Origin: Sanguinoderma infundibulare
Lineage: Eukaryota; Basidiomycota; Agaricomycetes; Polyporales; Polyporaceae
DNA: 64,000 nt
Direction: 5' to 3'
NCBI GenBank assembly: GCA_032821775.1
Contig: JAVLRN010000019.1
Span: 186,001 to 250,000, forward strand
The notes beneath the pieces were generated by a model. It was given only the letters and a program-made list of their open reading frames with translations. It did not search any database and was not told where the DNA came from. Below, piece after piece: positions 46,806 to 59,691 of the stretch. A program made the translations under genes and the position numbers. Numbering within the stretch: position 1 is the stretch's first letter; each line of letters begins with the position of its first letter.

Positions 46806-49800
46806 AAGGATTGTGTGTGGTTAAACGAGTGGAGGCGCAATGAGACCGTACGGACGTAGCGTTGGGTGTTTGTGAATAAACAGACGGGGATGTGTGGCCT
46901 CTACGGAAGAGATCTTGTGCTGTTATATGTTTCCCTCGCTGACTGACACGCGGGTACGCAGTTCTCGAGCTTGACATCGAACGTCGTCATGCTGCGTATC
47001 GCTCAGGATATCCCCGCAGACTCGAATCGTTTCTTGTAGACGTCTCTTTGCATATCTTGACCGCTAATCATACCATAGTACCCGCAGACAGTTTACTGTG
47101 TCCATTTTGTCTCCTACCGATATTCAGATGTTGCGGACGACATCAGATATCAATCACAGGAACCTTGCATGTCCGCAACATCGCGTTATGGCCTCACTCA
47201 TGCGACGACGGCTTCGAGTTGCTCTGCACAAGGTGTATGTATACCGGGCGTATTAGCTTTAGAATCCACGGAGAAGATCGAGGTTCCGAGAGGACGTCAG
47301 GGATGTGGACGTCATCTGCTCGTCCGGCGATGGCTTCACATTGCAATGTGCTTCTCCGCAGCAGCCACCGTGAAGTTATGAACCCTGAGTTTGGCGAGGA
47401 CACGGCGGCGATTCTCTACGTGCTTGAATCGCGCGCAGTTTGCCGCACAAAATTTATTTGATGATATGGTTGCCATTGGGCATGCGAAATGTCCAGGGTC
47501 GCAGAGGCGACGGCCGCCGATTTCGCGTACGTGTTATAGCGCATGAAGTCCTGAGCTCCGTTCACCGCCGTGCATCATGTTCCCAGTCGTGCGGCCCAGT
47601 GCTCGGCCGCCACTCTGATGAGTATGCTTCCTCTTCCCCCAATATACACAGCCGAGACGACCCTTGATTTGATAGAAACCCAGCCGGCGCAAACGTCGAT
47701 GCTCCAAGAGCCTCGACAAAGTCCTTGTCTGGCCCGCTCGAGTGCATGCAAAATATATCAGTGGATAGGGAACAATCAATGTATTGGAATGGGGGTGGCG
47801 ACGGATAGACATGTACATGTGTAATATTACCGCTCGATGGCATCTCGCTTCGCGCCTCCCTGCGGATTCTGTTTGGAAAACATACCGCCACACGCGGACG
47901 ACCGCTGCGCACATTGAATGACCCAGGGCCCAATCGCGATTTTTGAGTGCGAGATGGCGCCATTGGTTTACTCTGAATGGGAGATGCATTGCTCGTGGCC
48001 CTGAGGAACTGTTGAGCTCGCGAGATGGAGTCGCCCCCTCAGAATTTTCTCTCAAAGTCGCTCTGATATGCGACAGTTAGCTTGTATGTACAAATCCCTT
48101 GGGGAGTGGCTGGAACGTACCTCCGCTGTGGTAGGACTTAAGGTGTGCTGTATAGCGATGGCGAGAGACAAAGGCCGAAGGCTGTCCAAGCTGCGACCGA
48201 GGGCAGCGACTGGTTGGATACTAGCCTCAGATGCCGTCGTCCTGCCTCGATGCGGAGTTCAATCGCCGGGTGCCTAGACGCGTGGATGGTTAGCCGACCT
48301 CGAAACCGCGTAGGGAGCAAGGGAATCAGAAAAGAAATTAGCATTTTCAACGCAGAGATTGTATTGCAAGCCACGATTCAGCCCGACCGCCGCTCTCTCC
48401 GTCCACCCGCACCCCAAACACGCTGGACGAACGGCGTGCGAATGACGTCGCGCAGTACGTCAACCGGGTAGGGAGGTAGGTGAGAAGAGAGGGGTTCGCG
48501 ACCATCGGAGAAAGCGGGCGCATGCGGGACGCGGTCGCGTCGATTTTCCGAGCTCCAGGCGAGCGCAAAGAGATACCGTCCGGGCGCGCACGGATTGCGG
48601 GGCGGCAGGAAGTATTTAAAGGAGGCTGGAGGTTGCAGGAGCCCCCATTCCCGTCCCCGTCCATCCGCCACCACCCGCTTGTCTTCACACTCCCGTCGTG
48701 TCCGTCCGCCTCGAACGATCTCCGTGCTGTCCGTCCGCCGCCTCCCGCTCACCTTCGCCCGCTCGTTGTGCCCGTCCCCCTCAATGTCTGGCGGTCTGCG
48801 GTGTGTCCGTCACGGACGGTCGTGGAAAGGAGGTACGTCGCCGCTCGGTTACTGACTGGGAGATTTTGATGTTGACTGTGTTTGTGGTTGTAGAGCGACG
48901 TCCATTGGCATGAGGGAAGAAGACTCCGTGGGCGGCGCGAGAGGGCGATTCGGGTGATGCGCACATATGATTACCTTGATTAGATAAGATTAGATACGAA
49001 CGACAGGGAGACGTTGCATGTGGCGATAAGCTGAGGCTCACCTCGTCGTCACTGCCATGGCTGCGGCCTGAGCGAGTGCATACTCTACAGCGCCTGCTAC
49101 CGAGTGTATGTACCCTCAGTCCACCTCTTCCCCGGCGCGTGGCCCGCTCATCTGCCAACCTCGGTCTTTGACAAATGAAAACTGGCTTCGCGATCCGGTG
49201 TGCCTGGCCGTCACTGATGCAACCGTTTGTCGGTGAGTTCTGTGAACAACTGAAGATTGTTTGGCAGATGAAACCGGTCTCGATACAGCCGCAGGCGGGC
49301 CTGCCCAATCCAACGTCCACTGTGGCCGCCGTATTCGCGGCGCATCAGCAACGAGTCCCTTCATGTTGCGCGGACAAGCGACAGACTTGCCTTGCCATCG
49401 CCTTCTCTACATAAGGCCCACTTCTATCCTCCGATCTGCGGTGGCTTGCCCTAGTAGCGTTCCGCGCAAGACGTTTGGCCGGACGGTGGAAGCTGGCTGG
49501 AGGAAGCAGACGGTGCGCCGGGGACGGTGCTTCTCACCATGTCAGCTGCACCATGCATGCTGGGCACGAAGCTCCACCCCCGGACCACGATTAGTCTTGC
49601 CCATCAGCACCGCACGGGCTCGGCCGGGCGCGCGCTCGGGTCGTCCGTGTCCACCCTCTCCACCCAACTTACAGGCGGTCGTCCACCTTCCTCTCCCCTT
49701 CTCATCACCGCATCGCACCCATCCATCTTCTCCGTCATCGATTCCTGTCCTTCGCCTTTCAATCCCAATAATAAGCTCGTGCACATCCCTCCCCACGCTC

Positions 49801-52800
49801 TGACATGAACAGTGCCAATTGGCAATTCGCTGGCAGAATCCCTGCGTCGGCGGGCGTTGCTGTGGCTCCGCCCCAAGGATCTATCGCGCAGGCAGCACGG
49901 GGCTCCCCACGACCATGTGGGGCTTGGACCGGAGTTTCCTCTTCCGAACAACAATGTTAATAGGATCCTTGGAACGGTGACGTGCAGGGTGCCTGTGCGT
50001 AAGGCTTCGTACGTACCCATGGCGTTAAATACTGCGCGCGCGCGCGCGTCCGAGTCGACGGGCGGGAAGGCGCTGCTTACTCGAGACAAGAGCACTGGGC
50101 GGAGCGCATCCAGGGTCCGGGAGCTATATGCGGCCGTCTCTGGCCGCCTGCTTGTGGTCGTTTCAGCTTTCATTTGCCGGGCGACTGGATGGCTAGCCGT
50201 GGCTAAGTTAGCAGACTTCTGTGGCGGGCGCGCCGCACGGCAGCCTACCACGGATCGCGCGCTGAGAGTCGCGCCGTGCATCAGACGTTCAAGCACTGAA
50301 TTTCGCGCGTGGTTGTCGTGTGGGGAATGCATGTGCTCGGCATGCGCGGCGTACGCAGGTTGGCCACCGCTCAAGTAATTGCGCTGGCACTGTGCGCATG
50401 TGGTTCGCTCAGGGTTCGCCAGGCGCGCACACCCTTCGATACCTGTGCGGGTAAGCGTACATCCTATCTTACACAGAACGAATGGATGGGATGAACTGAA
50501 TCTCAATCTCTTGTGATTCTACCAGGTTCCCGACTTCCAAGACCTCGTCTACTTATCTGCTGTCGACCTTCTTCATGCACGCTCTCGCTCGGCGTCGTGT
50601 GTGCGGGGTGGGAGGGCCGCTTCTGATTCGGATTCAGATGGTGCGAGCCTCAGCGAGTCTCGAGCGTCCCATGCTCCTTCCGCTTTGGTGTCTACGTTTC
50701 CCTCGCGCGGTGGAGGCGAAGGTTCGCGAGGAATCTCCTATTGGCGAAGGGGAGGCGTCTGGGGCCTGGGCATTATGGCATCCCGAGGGCATGTGAATGC
50801 CGTGCGTTTTGAGTTGGAGATTGGACGTCCTTCCTGAGATCGTACTCGTGGGCAATGCTGCCTGTACGTACAAAGAAGGCTCTGGAGAACGGGAACGGAA
50901 GAACCACAGAACCAAGAACCAAGGACAGCGGTGCGTAGTCGAGGACCAGGACCGCAGCGAGCGAGCTGAGCTGACTGGCCGGCTAACTCTCAGGATATGG
51001 AAGCAATGTGCAGCTCGGCTCACCTTGGAGAGTGGACTGCGTCCTTCGACCTGCCCGCGAGCTCTGTAGCAGCAGCGCGTCGTTCCCGCTCATGTAGGAG
51101 TAGGAGGGACAACACTGGCATTCGTGGGAAGGCGAACATGAACATCCTCGCCGCATCCTGTCAAAAGGGGAGATGGCCGCACTCGCGACGTCGACGTCAA
51201 GACAGGGAGAACTTCAAACTGTCTCTGTTTCATTGGCTTCTCGCTCGGGCAGAGTTGAGTTACGCCAAGCCGGCCTCCGTTCCCCGCGCGCGACGATTCA
51301 CGAACCTGCCCCGTGCGAGGGGGAGTCTCATGCCGGGAATGGCGACGCCGGCGGGCTCCCAGGCGCATTGTTAATGGCAATGAAGCTGCCAGGGCACACC
51401 CTGCGCGTAACGTACCTCCTGGACAGCCACATAACACCCCGTGCGTATAGCTCAATAGACATTGCTCTCAGTGCATCAGGGGATGACATCAGGAATCACA
51501 GAAGCCTCTCGTCCCATCGTCCGTCTCTGTGATGCGGACCATCAGCCTCAAGACAAGTGCTCAGGGTATGGCCTATAGGTGCGCGCGCCGTGATGCTGGG
51601 CTCTGTTTCTTAGCTTTTGCTCCACGACTCTCCGCGGGAGGCAGGGCTGGCCGCGGGCGCGATGTGACACGCACCGCGTATGATGACGTCGATTATGCTC
51701 AGATGCGCACCACCAAGAGATCCCGAGTGTCTGTGATGGGGGCAATGAGCTCAAGCTCACCTCGTCGTCAATGGGCGTCGCTGCGGCTGGGCATCAGGAA
51801 GCAGGATTCGACTTCGAGCCGGGGGAGTACTCCGCGGCGGCTTTGGGTCGCGTCCGCCTGTCCACGCTCGTCCGTCCTTGAGCGACGGAGCGTTACGAGG
51901 CGTCCGCGGTTCTTGGTATCATCGCCCGCGCTGAATGGAGGCCGTTAAGGTTGGGGGGAGCATCGCTCGCTCGTGCGCCGTTCATTCCGGAGGATCGCAT
52001 CAGCGAGCCCGGGGCCAAGGCATCCACCTCTCAATAACAATCCCGCCAGCACGGGCAGCCGCAGGAATGCCACCTGAATCCAGGGCCCGAGCGCGACTGT
52101 AACTGTACCCGTGCCTTCCGAACGGGGCGCCAGCTTCTGGGTCCGCGTACGTGCGGTGAGGCTGGACACGGTCCTGGTCCTAGCTTAGCGGTAGGTACGG
52201 ACATGCGTACGCTACTGTACGGACTGCTATACAAACGTAGGGTCGACCCTATGACGGCGATGACGCGCCTCGGGTCCAGGATCGAGCACTAGTCGAACGT
52301 AACGTCCGAGTCCGATGGCGGATCGGACGAAGGCTGGCTTCGCCCGCGCGCGTACGATTGGCTACGGTGCATCGGTTGTTTGCCGGCATCCGATAGTGCG
52401 GGGGAGGGATCGCCGGCTAGAGCGTCGCGCGTATGTAAGTGTCCCCAGCGGCCGCTGGAGAGTGCACTAGTGCACTAGCGCGAATGCGAAGGGTCCGACG
52501 CGTCTCTGGTCGGACGGTCGCCCCAAGTAGTATCATGCACTATGCGGCTGCCCAGCTGCGCGAGCCGAGAGGGGAAGGGTCCACTGGCAGGGCTCGCTGC
52601 TCGTGCATTAGACGCGGTGTTCTGCGCAGAACGACGGAGTACGTACTTGGGGTACCTATCGCTCGCCTCGCGCGACGGACGCCGGTCCCTTTCAACTTTG
52701 TCCCTGGGCCTGGCGTACGACATACAGTGCCGCTTGAGCTTGACTTACCAAGCATGCAGCGTCGCGAGCAAACCGGGCCGCTCCCCTGCTCGCGTGAGGT

Positions 52801-53222
52801 CCGAGTCCGAATGCAACTGGGGGTTTCAGGAAGCAAACGCACCGCGCGCAGTAGCTCAAGCTCAAGCTCACGAGCCCGGGAGCTGGGCGCGACAACGGAG
52901 AGGGACCGATGCGCCGCGAGTACTTACTTGCTGGATGCGGATGACGGCGTGCATGCTCGCGAGTCGCTGCTGCCCCTTAGCCTTGTTCGGGGCGTACCAT
53001 GCCACCGGCATCTTGATAGGTCGGCGCGTCGGCGCGTCGGCTCCCGACGGGGCGTCGTGCACATGCACCGTGCGCGGGCGGGGGAGCTTGCGTGCGTGCG
53101 TGCGTGCAGTTCGAGAAGGGTTCAGATTCACAGAGTTGTGCCGATCGAAGCGTAGGAGGGGGAGCGATTTCGTCGGGCGGTGGCCGACGCGGACGGGTGG
53201 GCGAAGACTCGGACTGTCAATA
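46806..53222. other. Unit 3 counterpart of the weakly coding region
   Basis: It follows 4098-10605 closely to about 51930. It then diverges: the TGGTCC array is shortened, a stretch near 52270 is lost, the C run is replaced, and many small indels appear. The GC run (50034-50048), candidate exon (50526-50837) and palindrome (52461-52476) remain. Confidence 0.3.
50526..50837 (+). CDS. Candidate terminal exon, unknown protein (unit 3)
   Basis: Same 103-codon frame as 7818-8129. Confidence 0.3.
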   Translation, partial: VPDFQDLVYLSAVDLLHARSRSASCVRGGRAASDSDSDGASLSESRASHAPSALVSTFPSRGGGEGSRGISYWRRGGVWGLGIMASRGHVNAVRFELEIGRPS

Positions 53223-53957
53223 TTAATATCGCGGCCAGTGCGGTTGTTGGGGGTTACGTACGCGTACGCCGTGCGCGTCCGCGAATTTGACCAGGTGAGC
53301 GCGATAGAGATTGTCGTTCCGCGACCGCTGGGTATAAGCTGACTGCGCATGGGTGCCATAGAACGATTCCAGGGTGCGGCAACCAATAATCTCATGGCAA
53401 GGCAGGGTCGAATGGGACGACAGCGGAATTGAGAAGCGTTCGGCGTGGGAGGGCGCACTCACATCGTCTGAATCGTGTTCGATGTCGAATTCGGTGCTCG
53501 CTTCTTTTGGGCATAGCACGCCGGTGGCTTTTGTATGTCGACTACAGCCGGGCGGGTTCGCAGGCTCAGGCTGACCTGTCGTTTGAACTGTATAGGACCG
53601 AGGGTTGGGAGAAAGGTGGGGCGGGTTGACTCTCATCCCAGAGATGTTGCCATGGAAATTCGTCAATGCGGCGGGTGTACGTACGTATGGTATGTACATA
53701 CGTGTTGAAGGGACAGTCGATTGTTCCAGTTCGATTGGCGCCCCAGGGCCGGGCAACCCACGTTTGTTTCTGGCGCGGTGCAAGAAGCATTCAAGAGAAG
53801 GAGAAGGCCGGTCCCGGGGCGGGCGTTGGAAATTCGACAGGTTCAGATTGAACAGACGAATTCGGAGTCAATGCGTGCCTGGGACTCGGACTCGGATGGG
53901 ATGTTCCGCCTGTGGATGTAAAGATGTGAGATGGAGTGAGTTATGAGCGAGAGAGAT
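52868..53957 (-). CDS. Minus-strand exon cluster of unknown gene, more open in unit 3
   Basis: Here the minus frame runs unbroken from 53783 to 53223 (186 codons). It includes CPKEASTEFDIEHDSDD, TLESFYGTHAQSAYTQRS and DNLYRAHLVKFADAHGV, then a GTACGT donor. The next open piece (53220-52890) has KMPVAWYAPNKAKGQQRLAS and MHAVIRIQQ before a GTAAGT donor near 52930. Introns probably interrupt the long frame (GTGAGT after HDSDD). Units 1 and 2 differ by a two-base indel and other changes that break this reading. No family recognised; gene or pseudogene is open. Confidence 0.3.
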
Positions 53958-54980
53958 AGAGGTGGCGAACGGGATCTGGGAAGAGACATTTTGGAAAGGC
54001 TGGTGAGAACGCGTTGGAGAGACAAGCATGTGCATATGCGGATGCGGAATGGAGAAAGGCGTCCGGGGTGAGATGGGGCCGGGTCTGGTCGCTGTCGCAG
54101 CAGAAGAGGGCGCCGGAGGGAGAACGGAGGAGGTGGGCGAAGACAATATGACCGAATGGGAGGGCTGGGCTGGACCCTGACGTGGACGGGTACGTACTGC
54201 GAATAACATCATAGGGCGGCGCGAGAGAAGGCAAAGGACGCTCGCGGGGGAAATAAATGCGGGATGGGCACCTGGAATTCGAACGGACATTGGACGCGCT
54301 GGCGAGGCGAGCGGCGAGGGCCGCATGTCGGCCGGACGTATTTACTATTTCTTGGACTTGGCCGTGGCCGGTGATGGTGTTCTGCGTAGAAGGACGCTAT
54401 CGGCCATGGAGTGTTCGATGGACGGGCGTGGACGGAGGCTGTTCGGGCACAGCAGACTGGGAACAATGGCCAAAGGACGGGGCGATCGAGGAGCAGAGCG
54501 AGGGCGATGAGATTCCGGCGGGGACGACGGTGCTGGGGCCCGTTGGCGATGAGTGGATCGGCGGCGGGCGAGTGCTGGGGGAAGAGATGGGAGAGCTGTG
54601 CAGAGGTTGGCAAAGGCAGCGGCAGATTCGATTCTGATCTGGGGGCTGGCGAGGCTGGCAGGGACAGCCGGCAAGGGCAGCCACTCGCGCCGGATCAGAG
54701 CCCGCTCCGCCGCGTCCGGCTCGCTGGGTGGGGCGTTTGGCGTGGGCGACCGCACTTGATTCACTTTCCGTACTTGACATCCATCGCACCCAGTCCTTGG
54801 CCGCCCTCTGCTTGCGCGACCGCCACACGCTCCCTCTCTTCCTACTCTCTCCCAGAACGCCCTCGCACCTTGCTCTTCTCCCTGGCGCCCGCCTGCCACA
54901 TACCGCTCTCCTCCATCGCCATTCCTTCCTCTCACCCTCCCTCATCTTGCCCCTCCTCGTCTCCGCCGCTCCGCCAGACG

Positions 54981-55948
54981 ATGCGCACCGCGTCCAACCG
55001 CTCCGCCGGCCGCTCCCAGCCCGATCCTCGCATTCCTCGCGCGATGCCCGATCACGATCCCTTCGCAGACCTCCTCCGCCCGCCTCCCGACGAAACTCCA
55101 GAGCAGCGCCAAGCCCGCCTCGACAGGGAGGAGGAGGCCCGCAAGCGCAGCGAGAACATCGACCGCATGCTCCGGCACGACGACAAGAGCCGCCGCAGGA
55201 AAAAGACCGCTCTGGCAAAGGACACCGAGTTCCGCGGCGTCCAGTGGGTGATATACGACGTCGGCGGCGCGCGAAATCAGCGGCAGGCCTGGGCGCCATA
55301 CTTTGATGACGGTGAGTAGGGCGTCGAGGGCGAACTCGTGCTCAGGGAAGCTGACGACGGACCCGACAGTCAACGCCATTATTTTTCTCGCACCCATCAG
55401 CGTGTTCGATCAGCAGCTGGCGGAGGTACGTGCCTGTTCAGCTTCAGGTTCACCCGCTAGGAACCGCAACCGCAACGCGGCGGCTGACTGTCGGTTCTTT
55501 TTCGATCCAGGACCCGAAAGTAAACCGAATGGAGGACTCGTTCATGCTGTGGAAGTCGGTGATCGAGAGCAGGCTGCTGGCGCACGTGAACATTGTGCTG
55601 TTCCTGAACAAGTGCGACCTGCTGAGGAAGAAGCTCGAGAGCGGCGTGCGGCTGAGCCGCTACATGCCGTCGTACAACCGGCCGAACGACTACGAGACTG
55701 TATCACAGTGTACGTCCTGTGCTCCTTTCGGACCAGACGGACACAGGCACTGACGTGAGTTTCGCTATACAGACTTCCGGAGCCGCTTTGGCGCGATGCA
55801 CCAGCAGCTGTCGCCGGTCGAGAGACTTGTGCAGGGGCGTGGGGGTCGCGTATGTTCGGACGGAGCGCGCGCGCATGTATCTGTGGTTACGGACGCGTAT
55901 CTATGCAATTCGCACGCTGAGAATGACCGGGACGAGTGCTTGAGATAG
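54981..55948 (+). CDS. P-loop-deleted G-alpha (unit 3), 4 exons, in-frame
   Basis: Exons: 54981-55311, 55370-55425, 55511-55709, 55773-55948; about 253 residues. About 1831 bases present in copies 1 and 2 (12583-14413) are missing. Codon KKT of exon 1 is joined at 55210/55211 to the LAKDTEFRG stretch of old exon 5, without loss of frame. The product keeps the N-terminal tail, DVGGAR, NKCD and the C-terminal region. It lacks GQSESGKST, the whole helical domain and switch I, so it should not bind GTP like a G-alpha. The remaining splice sites and the upstream region are intact. It could be a pseudogene with a lucky junction or a truncated protein. Confidence 0.75.
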
Positions 55949-56100
55949 GGAATGGATTTGTGAACAGCCCGGACGGAATGGACTTGTGAACAGTCCGGTA
56001 GGGGATGGTTTTGTGAACAGTCCGGACGGGCGAGGGAATGGGTTTGTGAACAGTCCGGTAGGGGATGGTTTTGCGAACCATCCGGACAGGTGAGCAAATT
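55949..56100. repeat. Minisatellite after G-alpha stop (unit 3, about 6 units)
   Basis: Expanded form of the TTTGTGAACAGTCCGGAC family, with two degenerate final units (GCGAACCATCCGGAC, TTGAACAATACGGAC). Confidence 0.85.
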
Positions 56101-58195
56101 TTGAACAATACGGACAGTCCGCGCGCGAGAGGAGGGAGAGGAGAGCGGGGAGAACACTGCGGGGATAACGCTACCTACGTACAGTCTGCACGGGGGAGGG
56201 AAACAGAAACTCGTAGTTTTGCTGCAACTCTACTACAGTGGTACATCACATAGAACCCAGCTCTCGGCGCGATCGTACACGACAGCAGAGACACACGCCC
56301 GTACCGCGCGATCCATGTCTCGTAAAAATGCAAGCAGTTTGTGATCGCCTTCACGGGCTTGAAGTCGTCCATGTTGTGCACGAACACCTGCCAGCAACGC
56401 GTCCGCATTCAACATCCGTCCATCCGGCCATCACACAAAGGGCAACATGAAGGAAGAGAAAAGGACGCACAGTGGTCTTCACAACCTGTCCCAGCTCCCC
56501 CGGCCGGACACGGACGAACTGGGAGAACCCCGGTCAGTGGGCCCGAGACGTCGAACGTAGTTGTCAGCCGGATACAGCACCGACCGGCTGTTACGAAGCT
56601 TGAACATCCAGGGGGATTCGAGATCCATGTTGGTGAGATTGGCAAGCGCGCCACGCCCGCAAATCGAGTCCCGCCTGTGGACGTCAAATTGAGAACGACT
56701 TCGAGGTAATACCGTGCTCGGAGAGTACGCACCGTGCAAATGAGAACGTCGATCCGGACGCCCGCCTCGAGACCGCCTTGCGAAGGTCGTCGTTCGGGTG
56801 CCGCGTCTCCGTCCGGATATCTGTCGACGTCCGGCAGCATACTCCCATGGTCATAGAGCATTGACACCCCGGACGATAGAGGAGTACGGCAAGAACTCAC
56901 CGACATCTTGTCCGCGATCTCGGGGTTGACGTACACGACGATGTCGTCCTTGACCGGGCTGTGCGGCATCCCACGTCCGTGTGAACGTGAGCTCAAATCC
57001 GAATCCGGAATGAACCATACCGTATGCTCACCGAGTACCAAGTCCGCGCGCGATGATCTTCAAGTGGCCGAAGGGGCTGAGGTCGGGATAATACGTCGAA
57101 CGACCAGTCCGCCATCTTGACACGCCAGACGGACGATGAACTCAGTCACCCAGTGGAACCCCTTGCCTACGCCGCTATTTCGACATCGCCGTCGCCATCA
57201 GTGTCCGGTACCATGCATCGACAGAAACGCACGGAAAGAACTCACCTGAGAGTTTATGTTCGAAGGAACCATCAGGCCCGGATATGTATGGGGCGCGGGC
57301 AGCCGTGTCGGCAAAGATGAAGGTGTGAAATGCGGACACTCTCCCCGTTCCCGAGAATGACGGCCGACATCCTGAGATGTCGCTGCAACGCAGGTAGAGC
57401 AGGTAGATGCAAAGGAGAGCACATCGGAGACATCGGTGAGGCAATTGCAGGCCAAACGGCCATAAGGTGCGAACGTGAGCGTAAGTCCGGAATGAACCAT
57501 TCGGAGGGTTGCTCACCGAGCGCGCGGTAATCTTCAAGTGGTCGAGAGGGCTGAGGTCGGAATGACGTGCCGTCGGACAGCCTTCAAGTCATCCTGCTGT
57601 CAGAACGTTAAAAGGCAATCAGTGGCGCGTACGCGTCGAAGAAAACAAACAGGACTCACAGAGGCTCCGCCTGGGGTTCGCTCAGCGTCGATCCCGGACG
57701 CCACACAGAGCTCTGCAGTCCCGCGCGACCGGGGATCCATCAGTGTGAGGATGCAGAAAGTCGACGTGCTTACCGGACGGACGTACGAGCGAATTGCACG
57801 CGCCGAGAAGCAACTCGGACGCGAACGTCGCAGACGTAGCTTGTATGGAGGGGACTACGACGAAGGAGAGCATGGATCACATGGAAGACAGGGAGGTTTG
57901 GGGAGAGAGGGGAGGGGAAAGTCTCTGGGGGCCAGCAAGACGACTGTGAAACAGCGACGGCGTTACCTTGAGCAAAAGCTGATGTGTAAGCACTGCGAGC
58001 AATATTAGATGCTTACCGCTATTCCTGCGGTTAAAGTCATTTGATGGCGCAGTATCTCCGCGTCGTGAGGTGGTTTGAAATGCCCGATCGTCGTGAATCT
58101 GAAGATATCCGAAACGCGCGTCCCGAAATGGTTTCTTCCGCATTGGAACGCGAACGAATGCATCAAGCGGAAGCTCGCTCTAGAAGAGCGGCTAT
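56101..58195. other. Unit 3 degenerate minus-strand exon region
   Basis: Counterpart of 15254-17443 with about 0.1 kb lost at the left. It includes the Ufd1-like block (56549-56682), the DIVVYVNPEIADK exon (56905-56958) and the duplicated HLKI blocks (56979-57098, 57467-57576). Confidence 0.35.
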
Positions 58196-58815
58196 GTGGG
58201 AGCAGGCACCGCAGGTGCTGGTGTTGGAGACGGGTGGCGGGCGGCGGAGGATTGGGCGTGGCCACCCGCACCGGCGACGCGGACGCACTCTCTGGGACAG
58301 GCGTCGTCCCAGGTTTCGCGGGCAGTGAGGGGTGAAGGGGGACAGCAGCAGTGGGTGGCGGGTGCGCTCTTGGAGGTGGCAGAGGATCTTGCGATCCCGA
58401 GATAGACAATAGCGAACGCCGCCGCGGCGCTTGCGCCGTCCTTGCGCGCGCGGCCTTCGCGCGAGCTGCTGCGACGTGTTCCGCCTGCTTCGTGAGCTGC
58501 TTCTTCCGCATGTCGATGCGCGCATTTTCCTGTTTGATCTTTTTGACCCTTTGACGTCCCCGGGCCTGCGAAAATAAGGACCGTGGTTGCAATACCGCGG
58601 CGAATGGATACGCACTAGAACGGGTGCTGTGGATGCCACAAATCCCGGTACCCCATCTCCGGAAACTCCGTCAACGGCGCGCTTCCGTACCGGTACGGCC
58701 ACGGCTCCTGATCCACCCTCATCTTTTCTCGCACGCCCTCCGTCGCTTCCTCCAACCCGACCTCCCTCTTCTCCCCATCAACCGCGACATGCTGTTCCTG
58801 TGCACGCATGAACAA
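58196..58815 (-). pseudogene. THOC1-like copy B, C-terminal part (unit 3)
   Basis: Same as 38800-39419, including the 4-base loss shared with unit 2. Confidence 0.45.
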
Positions 58816-58897
58816 AAGGCGATGTCTAAGGATGGGAATATCGGGTACGTATGGCCGCCATCCTTAAATCCAATTGATGTCGCAAAGTCATTTGAAA

Positions 58898-58944
58898 TGG
58901 ATACACGCGAGATTCTGAATACTCGCGAATCTCGCGTGTATCCA
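58898..58944. repeat. 18-base perfect inverted repeat (unit 3)
   Basis: Arms 58898-58915 and 58927-58944, loop 11 bases; unchanged from units 1 and 2. Confidence 0.85.
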
Positions 58945-59691
58945 GGCACTTTCTTCTATGTTAGACTGCGGATAAAATTAGTCTATGTGTCACCAAGCTT
59001 GTGTGCGCCGCAGAGAACGTTAAATCGGACTCGAATGGCCGATTCCAATCGCGGTCACCGCCAGGAAGACAGGGCTTGCGAGACCCGCTGACGTCGCAGC
59101 TCTAGCCCGTCAACTCCAAGCGGCGCGTGAGGTCGGTAGAAACATCGAGTTCTAGCGGCAGCGTCGAATGCAGTGTGCCGATTCTTCTGGAGTGTATACA
59201 GAGTGCCGCTGCGGCTGTGGGAAGGCCGACAACCCACTTGGGACCGGGCTAATCGTGACGCAGCTGCTGGCCATGGATGAGTTCGAGACGATAGTTTGGA
59301 AGAGCTTGCTCTGGTTCAGACCTTAGGCGTATCCTATGCTGGGCGTGGGGGTCTTGGGGAGGCTGGATGGACCTGAGGGGAAGCGTCCCGGTGCGGTCGT
59401 TGCGAAGCCCACTTGCACAGTGTTGGAATGTTCAATCCCAGCTTGATCTGGCGCAAGGCTTGGTACGGAGAACACTAAACCAGTCGGAAGTGAGCATTAG
59501 GAACTGTATAGCACAATTCAGCACAACCACGGCCAGAATGTTCGGAACAGGATGGAAAACGTACCACGTAAATGAGCTTCTGATGCAACATGCCGAGAAG
59601 TTTGTTGTGGTGATAATGGAAGCGAGTGCGTTGCGAGGAGATGGCGATGATGCAAGCTCGGGCTTGCGCTTGCGGAGATTTCCGCTCTAGC

